The translations under genes and the position numbers were made by a program. From JBFAPK01 sp040676675 (GTDB lineage Bacteria; Actinomycetota; Actinomycetes; Mycobacteriales; Micromonosporaceae), in the NCBI RefSeq assembly GCF_040676675.1, contig NZ_JBFAPK010000051.1, forward strand, positions 1-61,997: a stretch of DNA of 61,997 nt, in the 5' to 3' direction. Below are positions 24,271 to 32,410 of the stretch, in pieces; position 1 is the first letter of the stretch; each line of letters begins with the position of its first letter. The notes beneath the pieces were generated by a model that was given only the letters and a program-made list of their open reading frames with translations, was not told the origin of the DNA and did no database searches.

Positions 24271-25002
24271 ATGACGACGGAAGACCGCGACTCCCCCGGG
24301 CCCCCCGGCGGGCGACTGCTCTGGGAGAGCCGGCAGCGGCCCGGACGGGGACCGCGGCCGGCGCTGAGCCTGGAGCGGATCGTGCGCGAGGGGATCGAGG
24401 TCGCCGACACCGAGGGGCTGGCCACCCTCTCGATGCAGCGGCTGGCCGCCCGGCTCGGCGCGGGAACGATGTCGCTGTACCGCTACGTGCCCAGCAAGGA
24501 CGAGCTGGTCGTGCTCATGTTCGACGCGATCATCGGCGATCCGCCCGCCACCGACCCCGCCGACTGGCGCGGCTCGCTGCGCGGCTGGGCGCTGGGTGTC
24601 CGGGAAGCCTTCCACCGCCACCCCTGGGCCCTCGCCGTCGCGGGGAGCAGCCGCGTCATGGGCCCCAACGAAACGGCCTGGACCGAGGCCGCCCTGTACG
24701 CGCTCTCCGGCACCGGGCTGCCGCCGGACGCGATGATGGACATGCTCTTCCTGGTCAACGGCTACGTACGGGGAGCCGCCCAGCTGTCGGTCGATCCGGC
24801 CCACGGCCCGGTCTTCGACCTGACGGCGGTGCTGGAGTCCGAACGACGCGACCGGTACCCGACGCTGCTCGCGGTGGTGACCTCGGACGAGGTCACGGAG
24901 GCGTACGACCACCGGACCGACCGCGGCTTCGAGTGGGGGCTGCGACGCGTCCTCGACGGCATCGACCTGTTCCTTACTGCCCGACGAGAGCCGCAGGAGT
25001 AG
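24271..25002 (+). CDS. TetR-family repressor (TetR_C-type C-terminal domain)
   Basis: 243 residues. After a 35-residue lead (RQRPGRGPRP) comes the HTH LSLERIVREGIEVADTEGLA, TLSMQRLAARLGAGTMSLYR and YVPSKDELV; the C-terminal domain with WALGVREAFHRHPWALAVAG resembles the tetracycline-repressor type. GAGAGGTG precedes ATG 24271. It is divergent from the DUF2306 gene and probably controls it. The ligand is unknown. Confidence 0.92.
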   Translation: MTTEDRDSPGPPGGRLLWESRQRPGRGPRPALSLERIVREGIEVADTEGLATLSMQRLAARLGAGTMSLYRYVPSKDELVVLMFDAIIGDPPATDPADWRGSLRGWALGVREAFHRHPWALAVAGSSRVMGPNETAWTEAALYALSGTGLPPDAMMDMLFLVNGYVRGAAQLSVDPAHGPVFDLTAVLESERRDRYPTLLAVVTSDEVTEAYDHRTDRGFEWGLRRVLDGIDLFLTARREPQE

Positions 25003-25171
25003 AGCCGCCGGGAGTAGGCCCGGGGGCGAGCGCGGCGGTGCTGACCGCGCCCCCGCGCCCTCGTCGCCCGCGCCCCCGTCCCCCGCGCCTCGTCGCCCGC
25101 GCCCCCGTCACCCGGGCGGCCGGCTGCGGGCGGCCGACGCCGGATGCGGCGCGGGCACGGACGGGTGCGGC

Positions 25172-25447
25172 TCAGATCAGCAGCCGGCCGCCGTACTGGT
25201 CGACCTGGTCGGCCCCCTCGTCGTCCAGCCAGACGCCGCCCGTGGCGAGGTAGCGGAACCGGTACTCCCCCGGCGCCAGCCGGACGGTGACGGTGCGGGT
25301 CCCGTCCCGGCGGGGCACCAGCTCGTGCCGCCCCGGCTGCCAGTCGTTGAACGTGCCGACGACGCTGACCGTGCCGGGCGGAACGTCCCCGGGGAGGCAG
25401 AAGGTCACCCGCGTCTGGTTGCCGAACAGCCGGCTCCGCTTGATCAT
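25172..25447 (-). CDS. Stand-alone CBM48-like glycogen-binding domain protein
   Basis: 91 residues forming a single early-set beta-sandwich related to the glycogen-binding domain of AMPK beta and isoamylase (VTFCLPGDVPPGTVSVVGTF then NDWQPGRHELV and LAPGEYRFRYLATGGVWLDD). Such small proteins are common next to carbon-storage genes in actinomycetes. GGAGGAG precedes ATG 25447. The preceding gap (25003-25171) is low-complexity GC-rich DNA without a gene. Confidence 0.85.
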   Translation of the reverse strand: MIKRSRLFGNQTRVTFCLPGDVPPGTVSVVGTFNDWQPGRHELVPRRDGTRTVTVRLAPGEYRFRYLATGGVWLDDEGADQVDQYGGRLLI

Positions 25448-25705
25448 GTCGACTCCTCCGAGCTCAGGTCGCCACACCCTGGCTAACGGGCCGCGCCGGT
25501 CGGTCGTCGCGGGCGACCCGCGCCGGTCGCTAGGCGACCGGGACGCCGTCGCCGAGCCGCCGGTGCGCCGCTGCGAGGCGACCGGTGCGCCGCCGCGCCG
25601 CCCGCCGATGCGCCATCGCGTACCGGCCGATTCGGCCGTTCCGCTTGCCGCACCCCCGCCGATGCCGCACGCTGCTGGCAGGCGTACGAAATGGGGGGAT
25701 TTGTC

Positions 25706-25963
25706 ATGGCGACCTGCGAGGTCTGCGGCAACGACTACTGGATGTCGTTCGAGGTACGGACGGTCAGCGACACGCACACGTTCGACTCGTTCGAGTGCGC
25801 GATCCAGAAGCTGGCGCCGGTCTGCGAGCACTGCGAGTGCCGGATCATCGGGCACGGCGTGGAGGTCTCGGGCCGCTTCTTCTGCTCCGCGCACTGCGCC
25901 CGCGTCGTCGAGGGCGAGCGCGGCGCCGCGATCAAGGACACCGTCGGCGCCCGCCCCGCCTGA
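25706..25963 (+). CDS. Small zinc-ribbon-like protein
   Basis: 85 residues rich in Cys pairs: CEVCGNDYW (N-terminal), then CEHCECRIIGHGVEVSGRFFCSAHC. The CxxC...CxxC and CxxxC pattern suggests one or two zinc sites; similar proteins are annotated as metallothionein-like or zinc-binding in actinomycetes. ATG 25706 follows GGGGGG; an upstream in-frame ATG at 25691 lies in the ribosome site and is not used. Function unknown. Confidence 0.8.
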   Translation: MATCEVCGNDYWMSFEVRTVSDTHTFDSFECAIQKLAPVCEHCECRIIGHGVEVSGRFFCSAHCARVVEGERGAAIKDTVGARPA

Positions 25964-26022
25964 GGCGCCCCACCCCTCGGGGGCATCGACGGGAACCGGC
26001 GGCGCCCGCCTACGATCGCGGA

Positions 26023-26475
26023 ATGCCACCAGAGCAGACCGAGTTCCACATCGCCTTCTTCGCCGACCTCGACGCCCGTACGCTGCACGACCTGCTCCGC
26101 CTGCGGATCGAGGTGTTCGTGGTGGAACAGGAGTGCCCGTACCCGGAACTCGACGGGCGGGACGTCGAGCCCGGCACCCGGCACCTCTGGCTGAGCCGCG
26201 GCGGCGAGCCCCTCGCCTACCTGCGCATCCTCTCCGACCCGGGCGGGGTGGAGCGGATCGGGCGGGTGCTGGTGGCCAAGCAGGCCCGCGGCGACGGCCT
26301 GGCCGGGCGGTTGATGAGCGAGGCGCTGGCCGTGGTCGGCAACCGCGTGTGCGTGCTGGAGGCGCAGTCCTACCTCGCCGACTTCTACGCCCGGTACGGC
26401 TTCGTCGTCACCGGCCCGGAGTACGTCGAGGACGGCATCCCGCACCTGCCGATGCGGCGCGAGTCGCCGGCCTGA
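26023..26475 (+). CDS. elaA: ElaA-like GNAT acetyltransferase
   Basis: 150 residues matching the ElaA branch of GNAT proteins: LYxLLRLR-like start LHDLLRLRIEVFVVEQECPY, PELDGRDVEPGTRHLW, and the acetyl-CoA motif RVLVAKQARGDGLAGRLMSE, ending FYARYGFVVTGPEYVEDGIP. ATG 26023 is 59 bp after the zinc-ribbon gene. The substrate is unknown. Confidence 0.88.
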   Translation: MPPEQTEFHIAFFADLDARTLHDLLRLRIEVFVVEQECPYPELDGRDVEPGTRHLWLSRGGEPLAYLRILSDPGGVERIGRVLVAKQARGDGLAGRLMSEALAVVGNRVCVLEAQSYLADFYARYGFVVTGPEYVEDGIPHLPMRRESPA

Positions 26476-26548
26476 CCCGACGAGCGCGGGACGCGGGAAC
26501 GCGAGACCGCCGAGCCCGGGAGCGCGTCCGGCGCCCCGGGAGCGCGGG

Positions 26549-27316
26549 TCAGGGCAGCGCGGCGACCAGTTCGGCGACCGAGCGGCGGCGACCGGTGAAG
26601 AACGGCACCTCTTCGCGTACGTGCCGGCGGGCCCGGGAGGCGCGCAGGTCGCGCATCAGGTCCACGATCCGGTGCAGCTCGTCGGCCTCGAAGGCGAGCA
26701 GCCACTCGTAGTCGCCGAGCGCGAACGAGGCGACCGTGTTGGCGCGTACGTCCGGGTAGCCCCGGGCCATGCCGCCGTGCTCGGCGAGCATCTCCCGCCG
26801 TTCGGCGTCCGGCAGCAGGTACCACTCGTACGAGCGGACGAAGGGGTAGACGCAGACGTAGGCGCGGGCCGGCTCGCCGGCCAGGAACGCCGGGACGTGG
26901 CTCTTGTTGAACTCGGCCGGCCGGTGCAGCGCCATCTGCGACCAGACCGGGGCCAGGCAGTGGCCCAGCGCGGTACGCCGGAACAGCCCGTACGCCTCCT
27001 GGAGCGCGTCGCTCGACGAGGAGTGCCACCAGATCATCAGGTCGGCGTCGGCGCGCAGCCCGGAGACGTCGTAGCTGCCCCGGACCACCACGTCCTTGGC
27101 CTGCAACTCGTCGAAGAGGCTCTGCACCTCGGCGGCGACGCCGTCGCGCAGGGCCGGCAGCTGGCCGGTCACCCGGAAGACCGACCACATCGTGTAGCGG
27201 ATGGTGTCGTTCAGCTCGCGCAGCCGCGCCGCCTTGGTCTGCTCCGGGCCGCCGGCGGGCGCGCCCGAGGAGGCGCCGGACGGGATGCCCGGGGTACCGC
27301 TTGGTTCCGCACTCAT
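26549..27316 (-). CDS. chdC: Coproheme decarboxylase ChdC (HemQ)
   Basis: 255 residues. Last enzyme of the coproporphyrin-dependent haem route, decarboxylating coproheme III to protohaem. The chlorite-dismutase-like fold is shown by YTMWSVFRVTGQLP, MIWWHSSSSDALQEAYGLFR, YPFVRSYEWYLLPDAERREM (catalytic Tyr of the actinobacterial type) and EHGGMARGYPDVRANTVASF. ATG 27316 overlaps the cgoX stop by 4 bp, so it is the third gene of the haem operon. Confidence 0.95.
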   Translation of the reverse strand: MSAEPSGTPGIPSGASSGAPAGGPEQTKAARLRELNDTIRYTMWSVFRVTGQLPALRDGVAAEVQSLFDELQAKDVVVRGSYDVSGLRADADLMIWWHSSSSDALQEAYGLFRRTALGHCLAPVWSQMALHRPAEFNKSHVPAFLAGEPARAYVCVYPFVRSYEWYLLPDAERREMLAEHGGMARGYPDVRANTVASFALGDYEWLLAFEADELHRIVDLMRDLRASRARRHVREEVPFFTGRRRSVAELVAALP

Positions 27317-28767
27317 GCCATCGATCCTTCCAGGGCCTTGATGATCTCTTCGGCGGCGGCCTGGCCGGAGCGGACGCACGCCGGGATCCCCACCCCGTCG
27401 TAGCCGGCGCCGGCGAGCGCCACGGTCGGCCGCCCGGCCCGCAGCGCGGCGCGCGCGGCGGCCACCCGGTCCAGGTGCCCCGGCGCGTACTGCGGCAGCG
27501 CGCCGCCCCACCGCTGCACGTGCCCGGCGACCGGGGCGGGCAGGCCGGCGCCGGCGGCCGCGGTGCCGACCAGCCGGGACAGTTCCCGGTGCGCGGTGGC
27601 GGCCAGCTCGTCGTCGTCGCGCTGGAGCTGCTCCTCCTCGCCGTACCGGCCGAGCGAGACGCGCAGCAGCGCGATCCCGTCCGGCCGCCGCAGGTGCGCC
27701 CACTTCGTGGTGAAGAAGGTGGCCGCCTTGATCAGCATCCCCTCGCTGGCGGGCACCAGCAGGCCGGAGAGCTCCGGCAGCGCCGGCGCCGGCACGGCGA
27801 GCGTGACCAGCGCGAGGCTGGCGTAGTCCAGCTCGCCGACCCGGCCGGCGGCGGCCGGGTCGACCTCGGCGAGCAGCCGGGCCGCCGGCCGCGCCGGCAG
27901 GGCGAGCACGACCGCGTCGACCTCCACCAGCTCCGGCTCCCGGGTCGGGCCGACGACCAGGGACCAGCCGTCCGGCGTGGGCCGCAGCTCGCGTACCGCC
28001 GCGCCCGTGCGGATCTCGCCGACCGGCGCGTCCGGGTCCGTGCGGGCGGTCAGCTCCGCCGCGGCGGCCTCGACCAGCCGGCTCATCCCGCCGGCCACGG
28101 TGGCGAAGACCGGCCGGCCCGGCGTGGCCGGTCGGGCGGTGGCCTGGGCGGCCCGGACCGCGCCGGTGAGGGTGTGTTCGGTACGCGCCGTGCGGGCCAG
28201 CGCGGGCATCGTGGCGGCCAGCGACAGCCGGTCGGCGCGCCCGGCGTACACCCCGCCGAGCATCGGGTCGACCAGCCGGTCCACCACCTCGTCGCCGAGG
28301 CGCCGCCGCACCAGCTCGCCGACGGCGACGTCCTGGCCCGGTTCGAGCAGCGGGCGGCCCTCGTCGCGGTCCCGCTCCGCCTCCGCCCGCGCGACCGCCG
28401 CCACCCGGGTCAGATCCCCGGGTACGCCGACCAGCGTGCCGCCCGGGACCGGGCGCAGCTCCCCGTTGACGGCGAGCCCGGCCTGCCCGGTCGCCGGGTG
28501 CACCAGCGCGTCGCCCAGCCCGAGCCGGCGGGCCAGCGCCGTGGCCGGCGAGTCCCCGCCGTCCGGGTCACGGACCAGGAACGCCTCGGCGCCCAGCTCT
28601 ACGGCCGAGCCGGCCAACTCGCCGGTGCGCAGCTTGCCGCCGGTCGCGCCGGACTGCTCGTACACGGTGATGGTGCTGCCGGGCGGCGCCAGCTCGCGCA
28701 GCCGCAGCGCGGCCGCCAGGCCGGTGACACCCCCGCCCACGACGGCGATCCGCCATCCCTGCCGCAT
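27313..28767 (-). CDS. cgoX: Coproporphyrinogen III oxidase (HemY type)
   Basis: 484-residue FAD enzyme that oxidises coproporphyrinogen III to coproporphyrin III in Gram-positive haem synthesis. The FAD-binding motif is VVGGGVTGLAAALRL near the N-terminus, followed by AEAFLVRDPDGGDSP and the C-terminal ALAGAGYDGVGIPACVRSGQ typical of HemY/HemG. The pairing with ChdC, rather than a ferrochelatase-last order, indicates the coproporphyrin route. ATG 28767 lies 35 bp after hemE. It overlaps chdC. Confidence 0.95.
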   Translation of the reverse strand: MRQGWRIAVVGGGVTGLAAALRLRELAPPGSTITVYEQSGATGGKLRTGELAGSAVELGAEAFLVRDPDGGDSPATALARRLGLGDALVHPATGQAGLAVNGELRPVPGGTLVGVPGDLTRVAAVARAEAERDRDEGRPLLEPGQDVAVGELVRRRLGDEVVDRLVDPMLGGVYAGRADRLSLAATMPALARTARTEHTLTGAVRAAQATARPATPGRPVFATVAGGMSRLVEAAAAELTARTDPDAPVGEIRTGAAVRELRPTPDGWSLVVGPTREPELVEVDAVVLALPARPAARLLAEVDPAAAGRVGELDYASLALVTLAVPAPALPELSGLLVPASEGMLIKAATFFTTKWAHLRRPDGIALLRVSLGRYGEEEQLQRDDDELAATAHRELSRLVGTAAAGAGLPAPVAGHVQRWGGALPQYAPGHLDRVAAARAALRAGRPTVALAGAGYDGVGIPACVRSGQAAAEEIIKALEGSMA

Positions 28768-28802
28768 CTGCGCCCCTTCCCGCGCGCCGCCCGAGCCCCG
28801 CG

Positions 28803-29885
28803 TCAGCGGGCGGAGGCCGTATGGATGAGTTCCACCACCCGGGTCAGCACCTCGGGGTCGGTCTCCGGGAGCACGCCGTGCCCCAGGTTGAAGACGTGTC
28901 CCGGCGTGGCGGCGCCCTCGGCCAGCACCCGCCGCACCTCGGCCTCGATCACCGGCCACGGCGCGAAGAGCACGCAGGGGTCGAGGTTGCCCTGCACCGC
29001 CCGGTGCGGGCCGATCCGACCGCTCGCCACGTCCAGCGGGGTGCGCCAGTCGACCCCCACCACGTCCGCGCCGGCCTCGCCCATCGCGGGCAGCAGCTCG
29101 GCCGTGCCGACCCCGAAGTGGATCCGCGGTACGCCCGCGTCGGCGAGCCCGCCCAGCACCGCGGCCGAGTGCGGCATCGCGTACCGGCGGTAGTCCGCCT
29201 CGGAGAGCGCGCCGGCCCAGGAGTCGAAGAGCTGCACCGCGGAGACGCCGGCGGCGACCTGTACCCGCAGGAACGTCAGCGTGATCTCGGCGAGCCGGGC
29301 GCAGAGCGCGTGCCAGACCTCGGGCGCGCCGTACATGAGCGCCTTGGTGCGGGCGTGCGTGCGCGACGGCCCGCCCTCGACGAGGTAGCTCGCCAACGTG
29401 AACGGCGCTCCGGCGAAACCGATCAGCGGGGTGGCGCCGAGTTCGCCCACGAGCAGCCGGACCGCCTCGTCCACATAGGAGACGTCGGCCGGGTCGAGCG
29501 GGCCGATCCGCGCGACGTCGTCGAGGGTGCCCACCGGCTCGGCCACCACCGGGCCGGTGCCCGGCACGATGTCCAGGTCCACCCCGGCGGCCGCGAGCGG
29601 CACCACGATGTCGCTGTAGAGGATGGCCGCGTCGACGTCGTGCCGGCGTACCGGCTGCAGGGTGATCTCGCGGACCAGTTCGGGGCGGCGGCACGACTCC
29701 AGCATCGGGACGCCGGCCCGGACCTCCCGGTACTCCGGCAGCGAACGCCCCGCCTGTCGCATGAACCAGACCGGCGTGTACGGCACCGGTTGGCGCCGGC
29801 AGGCCCGGACGAACGGTGAGTCGGCGGGGCCGTCGACAGCGGAACTTCCGTCTCGGGCCGCACCGCCCGCGGTGGTGGTGGTCAT
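28803..29885 (-). CDS. hemE: Uroporphyrinogen decarboxylase
   Basis: 360 residues. Converts uroporphyrinogen III to coproporphyrinogen III by four decarboxylations. Signature motifs: PVWFMRQAGRSLPEYREVRA near the N-terminus, DAAILYSDIVVPLAAAGVDL and GFAGAPFTLASYLVEGG, with HFGVGTAELLPAM. The start may be ATG 29885 or the in-frame ATG 29894; neither has a strong ribosome site. It is the first gene of hemE-cgoX-chdC and faces DUF3000 divergently with 134 bp between. Confidence 0.96.
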   Translation of the reverse strand: MTTTTAGGAARDGSSAVDGPADSPFVRACRRQPVPYTPVWFMRQAGRSLPEYREVRAGVPMLESCRRPELVREITLQPVRRHDVDAAILYSDIVVPLAAAGVDLDIVPGTGPVVAEPVGTLDDVARIGPLDPADVSYVDEAVRLLVGELGATPLIGFAGAPFTLASYLVEGGPSRTHARTKALMYGAPEVWHALCARLAEITLTFLRVQVAAGVSAVQLFDSWAGALSEADYRRYAMPHSAAVLGGLADAGVPRIHFGVGTAELLPAMGEAGADVVGVDWRTPLDVASGRIGPHRAVQGNLDPCVLFAPWPVIEAEVRRVLAEGAATPGHVFNLGHGVLPETDPEVLTRVVELIHTASAR

Positions 29886-30019
29886 CGGCGCCATCGTGCC
29901 ACGCGCCCGCGGCGCCCCGGCGGGCAGCGCCCGATTTCTGCGACCCAGGCCACGCGTGAGCGACCACCGGTCCGGCGCGGCGATCCACCGCCGGCCACCG
30001 GGCGGCTTAGGCTGCCGAT

Positions 30020-30592
30020 ATGGCGCCTCCGATCGTGCTCCCCGAGACCTTCGCCCGCGCCGTGGCGGGGTTGCGGTCCACGGCGCCCCGCGACGAGATC
30101 CGGCTCGAAGAGGTGACCGCCCCGCAGCGGCTGGCCCCGTACGCCTTCGCGCTGAGCGGCAGCGTGCTGCGCGACGGCGAGGAGGTCGCCTCCGGCCGGC
30201 TCATCCTGCTGCACGATCCGGCCGGGCACGAGGCGTGGAACGGGGTGCTGCGCCTCGTCACGTACGTCACGGCGGAGCTGGAGAGCGACCTGGCGGCGGA
30301 CCCGCTGCTGCCGACGGTGGCCTGGACCTGGCTCACGGACGGGCTGACCGGGCAGGGCGCCGAGTACCGGGCGATCGGCGGCACGGTGACGCAGACGACC
30401 TCGACCCGCTTCGGCGACCTGGCCGGGCCGCCGGCCACCGCCGACCTGGAGCTGCGCGCGTCCTGGACGCCGGTCGACGACGACCTCGGCGCGCACCTGC
30501 GCGGCTGGTGCGCCATGCTCGCCTCGACGGCGGGGCTGCCGCCGCCCGGGGTCACCGCGCTCCCCGAACACCGCCCCGCCGGCGCCGCCTGA
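30020..30592 (+). CDS. DUF3000 protein
   Basis: 190 residues with the DUF3000 pattern: FARAVAGLRSTAPRDEIRLE, LAPYAFALSGSVL, SGRLILLHDPAGHEAWNGVL and WTWLTDGLTGQGAEYRAIGG. The family is restricted to actinobacteria and is regularly found next to hemE and upstream of an RNase D gene, as here. Function unknown. Confidence 0.88.
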   Translation: MAPPIVLPETFARAVAGLRSTAPRDEIRLEEVTAPQRLAPYAFALSGSVLRDGEEVASGRLILLHDPAGHEAWNGVLRLVTYVTAELESDLAADPLLPTVAWTWLTDGLTGQGAEYRAIGGTVTQTTSTRFGDLAGPPATADLELRASWTPVDDDLGAHLRGWCAMLASTAGLPPPGVTALPEHRPAGAA

Positions 30593-30794
30593 CCGGTGCC
30601 GGCCCGGATCCGAAACCGAACCCCGAGCGGCGGTCCGTCCCCAGATCACCCCCTCGGGTGCCGCGCCGTCTCGATCCCGGTCACCCGTTTACCGCCCCAA
30701 CGCACCCGGCACCCGACTTTCCCGCCCCGACCAGCGGCGGCCCTCGACGGGTGCCCCCGACCCCGGCGGTCACGGCGCCACCCGGACCACGTCA

Positions 30795-30867
30795 GGGGTT
30801 GGGCCCGCCGTGCCGCGCGAAGACATCACGCCTGACGGGATTCGCGGGGTACGGCGGGCCCAACCCC
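30795..30867. repeat. Complete dispersed palindrome (family 1)
   Basis: A 17-bp perfect outer stem (30795-30811 with 30851-30867, GGGGTTGGGCCCGCCGT) continues inward with 10 more bp carrying two mismatches, enclosing a loop of about 19 nt (GACATCACGCCTGACGGGA). A truncated, partly diverged copy lies at 84-139. It may also terminate transcription from the DUF3000 gene. Confidence 0.8.
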
Positions 30868-30930
30868 ACCACGGCGAGATTCACGACCCACCACGGCGAG
30901 ACCCACGACCCACCACGGCAAGACCCACGA
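30865..30930 (+). repeat. 22-bp direct repeat, three copies
   Basis: Units 30865-30886, 30887-30908 and 30909-30930 share CCCACCACGGCGAGACCCAC, with one to two substitutions. They abut the right arm of the palindrome. No spacers or cas genes exist, so it is not a CRISPR. Confidence 0.85.
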
Positions 30931-30989
30931 GACGCGCCGTACCCGACCGGCTGCGCACGGCGCTTCGCGCCGACGACTAGGGTTGTCGG

Positions 30990-32309
30990 GTGACCGACGA
31001 ACCACCCCTGCGCCGTCGGGCCGCGCAACGCCAAGCAGGGACCGAGCCGCACAGCCTGCCGGCCTCCGCGCCGGAGCCCGAGACCGTGGGGCCCGACCCA
31101 ACGCCTGGCGGGCCGGTTCCGCTGATCGCCCCTCGTGAAGGCACTCCCGCCCCACTGGAAACACCCGCCGAACTCGCCGACGCCGTCGCCCGCTTCGCGG
31201 CCGGTACCGGGCCGGTCGCCCTCGACGCCGAGCGCGCCTCCGGCTACCGCTACAGCCAACGGGCCTATCTGGTCCAGCTCCGCCGGGCCGGCGCCGGTAC
31301 CGTCCTGATCGACCCGCTGCCCCTGGCCGACCTGCGCAGCCTCGACGAGGCGATCGCCGAGGCCGAGTGGGTGCTGCACGCGGCGAGCCAGGACCTGCCC
31401 TGCCTGGCCGAGCTGGGGCTACGGCCCCGGCGCCTGTTCGACACCGAGCTGGCCGCGCGGCTCGCCGGGTTCGAGCGGGTCGGCCTGGCCGCGCTGACCG
31501 AGCAGTTGCTCGGCTTCACCCTGGAGAAGCACCACTCGGCCGCCGACTGGTCGAGCCGGCCGCTGCCGGAGTCCTGGCTGACGTACGCGGCGCTCGACGT
31601 GGAGCTGCTGGTCGAGCTCCGCGACGCGCTCGCGGCCGAGCTGGAGCGGCAGGGCAAGCACGAGTGGGCGGCCGAGGAGTTCGCCGCGCTGGTGCGCTGG
31701 GGCGCCCAGCCGCCCCGGCAGCGGGCCGACCCGTGGCGGCGTACCTCCGGCATCCACCGGGTGCGTGGCGCGCGGGCCCAGGCCCGGGTGCGCTCGATGT
31801 GGTACGCCCGGGACGCCATCGCGGCGCGGCGGGACTCGGCCCCGGGGCGGGTGCTCCCCGACGCCGCGATCATCGCCGCCGCCGAGCTGGACCCGAAGGA
31901 CGAGCGGACGCTGCTGACCCTGCCGGGCTTCGGCGGACGCTCGGTACGCCGGCTGGCGCGTACCTGGCTGGAGGCGCTGAACGAGGCGCGTCAGCTGCCC
32001 GACACCGCGCTGCCGGTGAGCCCGCCCGTCGAGGGACCGCCCCCGCCGCACCGCTGGGCCGAGCGCGATCCGGTGGCCGCCGCCCGGCTGGCCCGCTGCC
32101 GCGAGGTGGTGACCGGGATCGCGGCGGCGCACACGCTGCCGCCGGAGAACCTGATCGCGCCGGACTCGGTCCGGCGGCTGGCCTGGACGCCGCCGGAGGA
32201 GATCAGCATCGCGACGGTGGCGGAGGTGCTGCGCGGGTACGGCGCCCGGGAGTGGCAGCTCGCGCTCCTCGTCGCCGACCTCACCGCCGCCCTGGCCGAG
32301 CCGGCCTGA
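30990..32309 (+). CDS. rnd: Ribonuclease D-like 3'-5' exoribonuclease
   Basis: 439 residues. The DEDD exonuclease core has VALDAERASGYRYSQRAYLV (D and E), HAASQDLPCLAELGL (D) and TYAALDVELLVELR (Y and D); an HRDC-type helical domain follows (SGIHRVRGARAQARVRSMWY...) with a second one near the C-terminus. It should trim tRNA or other RNA 3' ends. GTG 30990 is used. The gene converges on galE, with a family 2 palindrome in the gap as likely terminator. Confidence 0.93.
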   Translation: MTDEPPLRRRAAQRQAGTEPHSLPASAPEPETVGPDPTPGGPVPLIAPREGTPAPLETPAELADAVARFAAGTGPVALDAERASGYRYSQRAYLVQLRRAGAGTVLIDPLPLADLRSLDEAIAEAEWVLHAASQDLPCLAELGLRPRRLFDTELAARLAGFERVGLAALTEQLLGFTLEKHHSAADWSSRPLPESWLTYAALDVELLVELRDALAAELERQGKHEWAAEEFAALVRWGAQPPRQRADPWRRTSGIHRVRGARAQARVRSMWYARDAIAARRDSAPGRVLPDAAIIAAAELDPKDERTLLTLPGFGGRSVRRLARTWLEALNEARQLPDTALPVSPPVEGPPPPHRWAERDPVAAARLARCREVVTGIAAAHTLPPENLIAPDSVRRLAWTPPEEISIATVAEVLRGYGAREWQLALLVADLTAALAEPA

Positions 32310-32330
32310 CCGCTGCGCCCCGCCGCACCC

Positions 32331-32403
32331 GTCGATCATGGAGTTGTGGCCCCTACAACGGGGCGCATCAGGTCAGAACCACGACCACGACTCCATGATC
32401 GAC
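32331..32403. repeat. Dispersed palindrome (family 2), probable bidirectional terminator
   Basis: Arms 32331-32349 (GTCGATCATGGAGTTGTGG) and 32385-32403 are complementary with one mismatch over 19 bp. The same arms occur at 61849-61922, while the loop sequences differ. Here it separates the convergent rnd and galE genes. Confidence 0.85.
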
Positions 32404-32410
32404 GCGGCGG

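Larger units (their letters stand above)
30593..30989. other. Repeat-filled intergenic region before rnd
   Basis: About 400 bp without a gene. The first 200 bp are plain GC-rich DNA; then come a family 1 palindrome (30795-30867) and a 22-bp direct repeat array (30865-30930). Confidence 0.7.

Noticed and set aside
27313..29988. 891-codon minus-strand frame covering hemE and cgoX
   Set aside because: The N-terminal half is hemE DNA in the wrong frame; the true cgoX start is ATG 28767.
30865..30930. Possible CRISPR repeats
   Set aside because: The 22-bp units are contiguous without spacers, and no cas gene is present.
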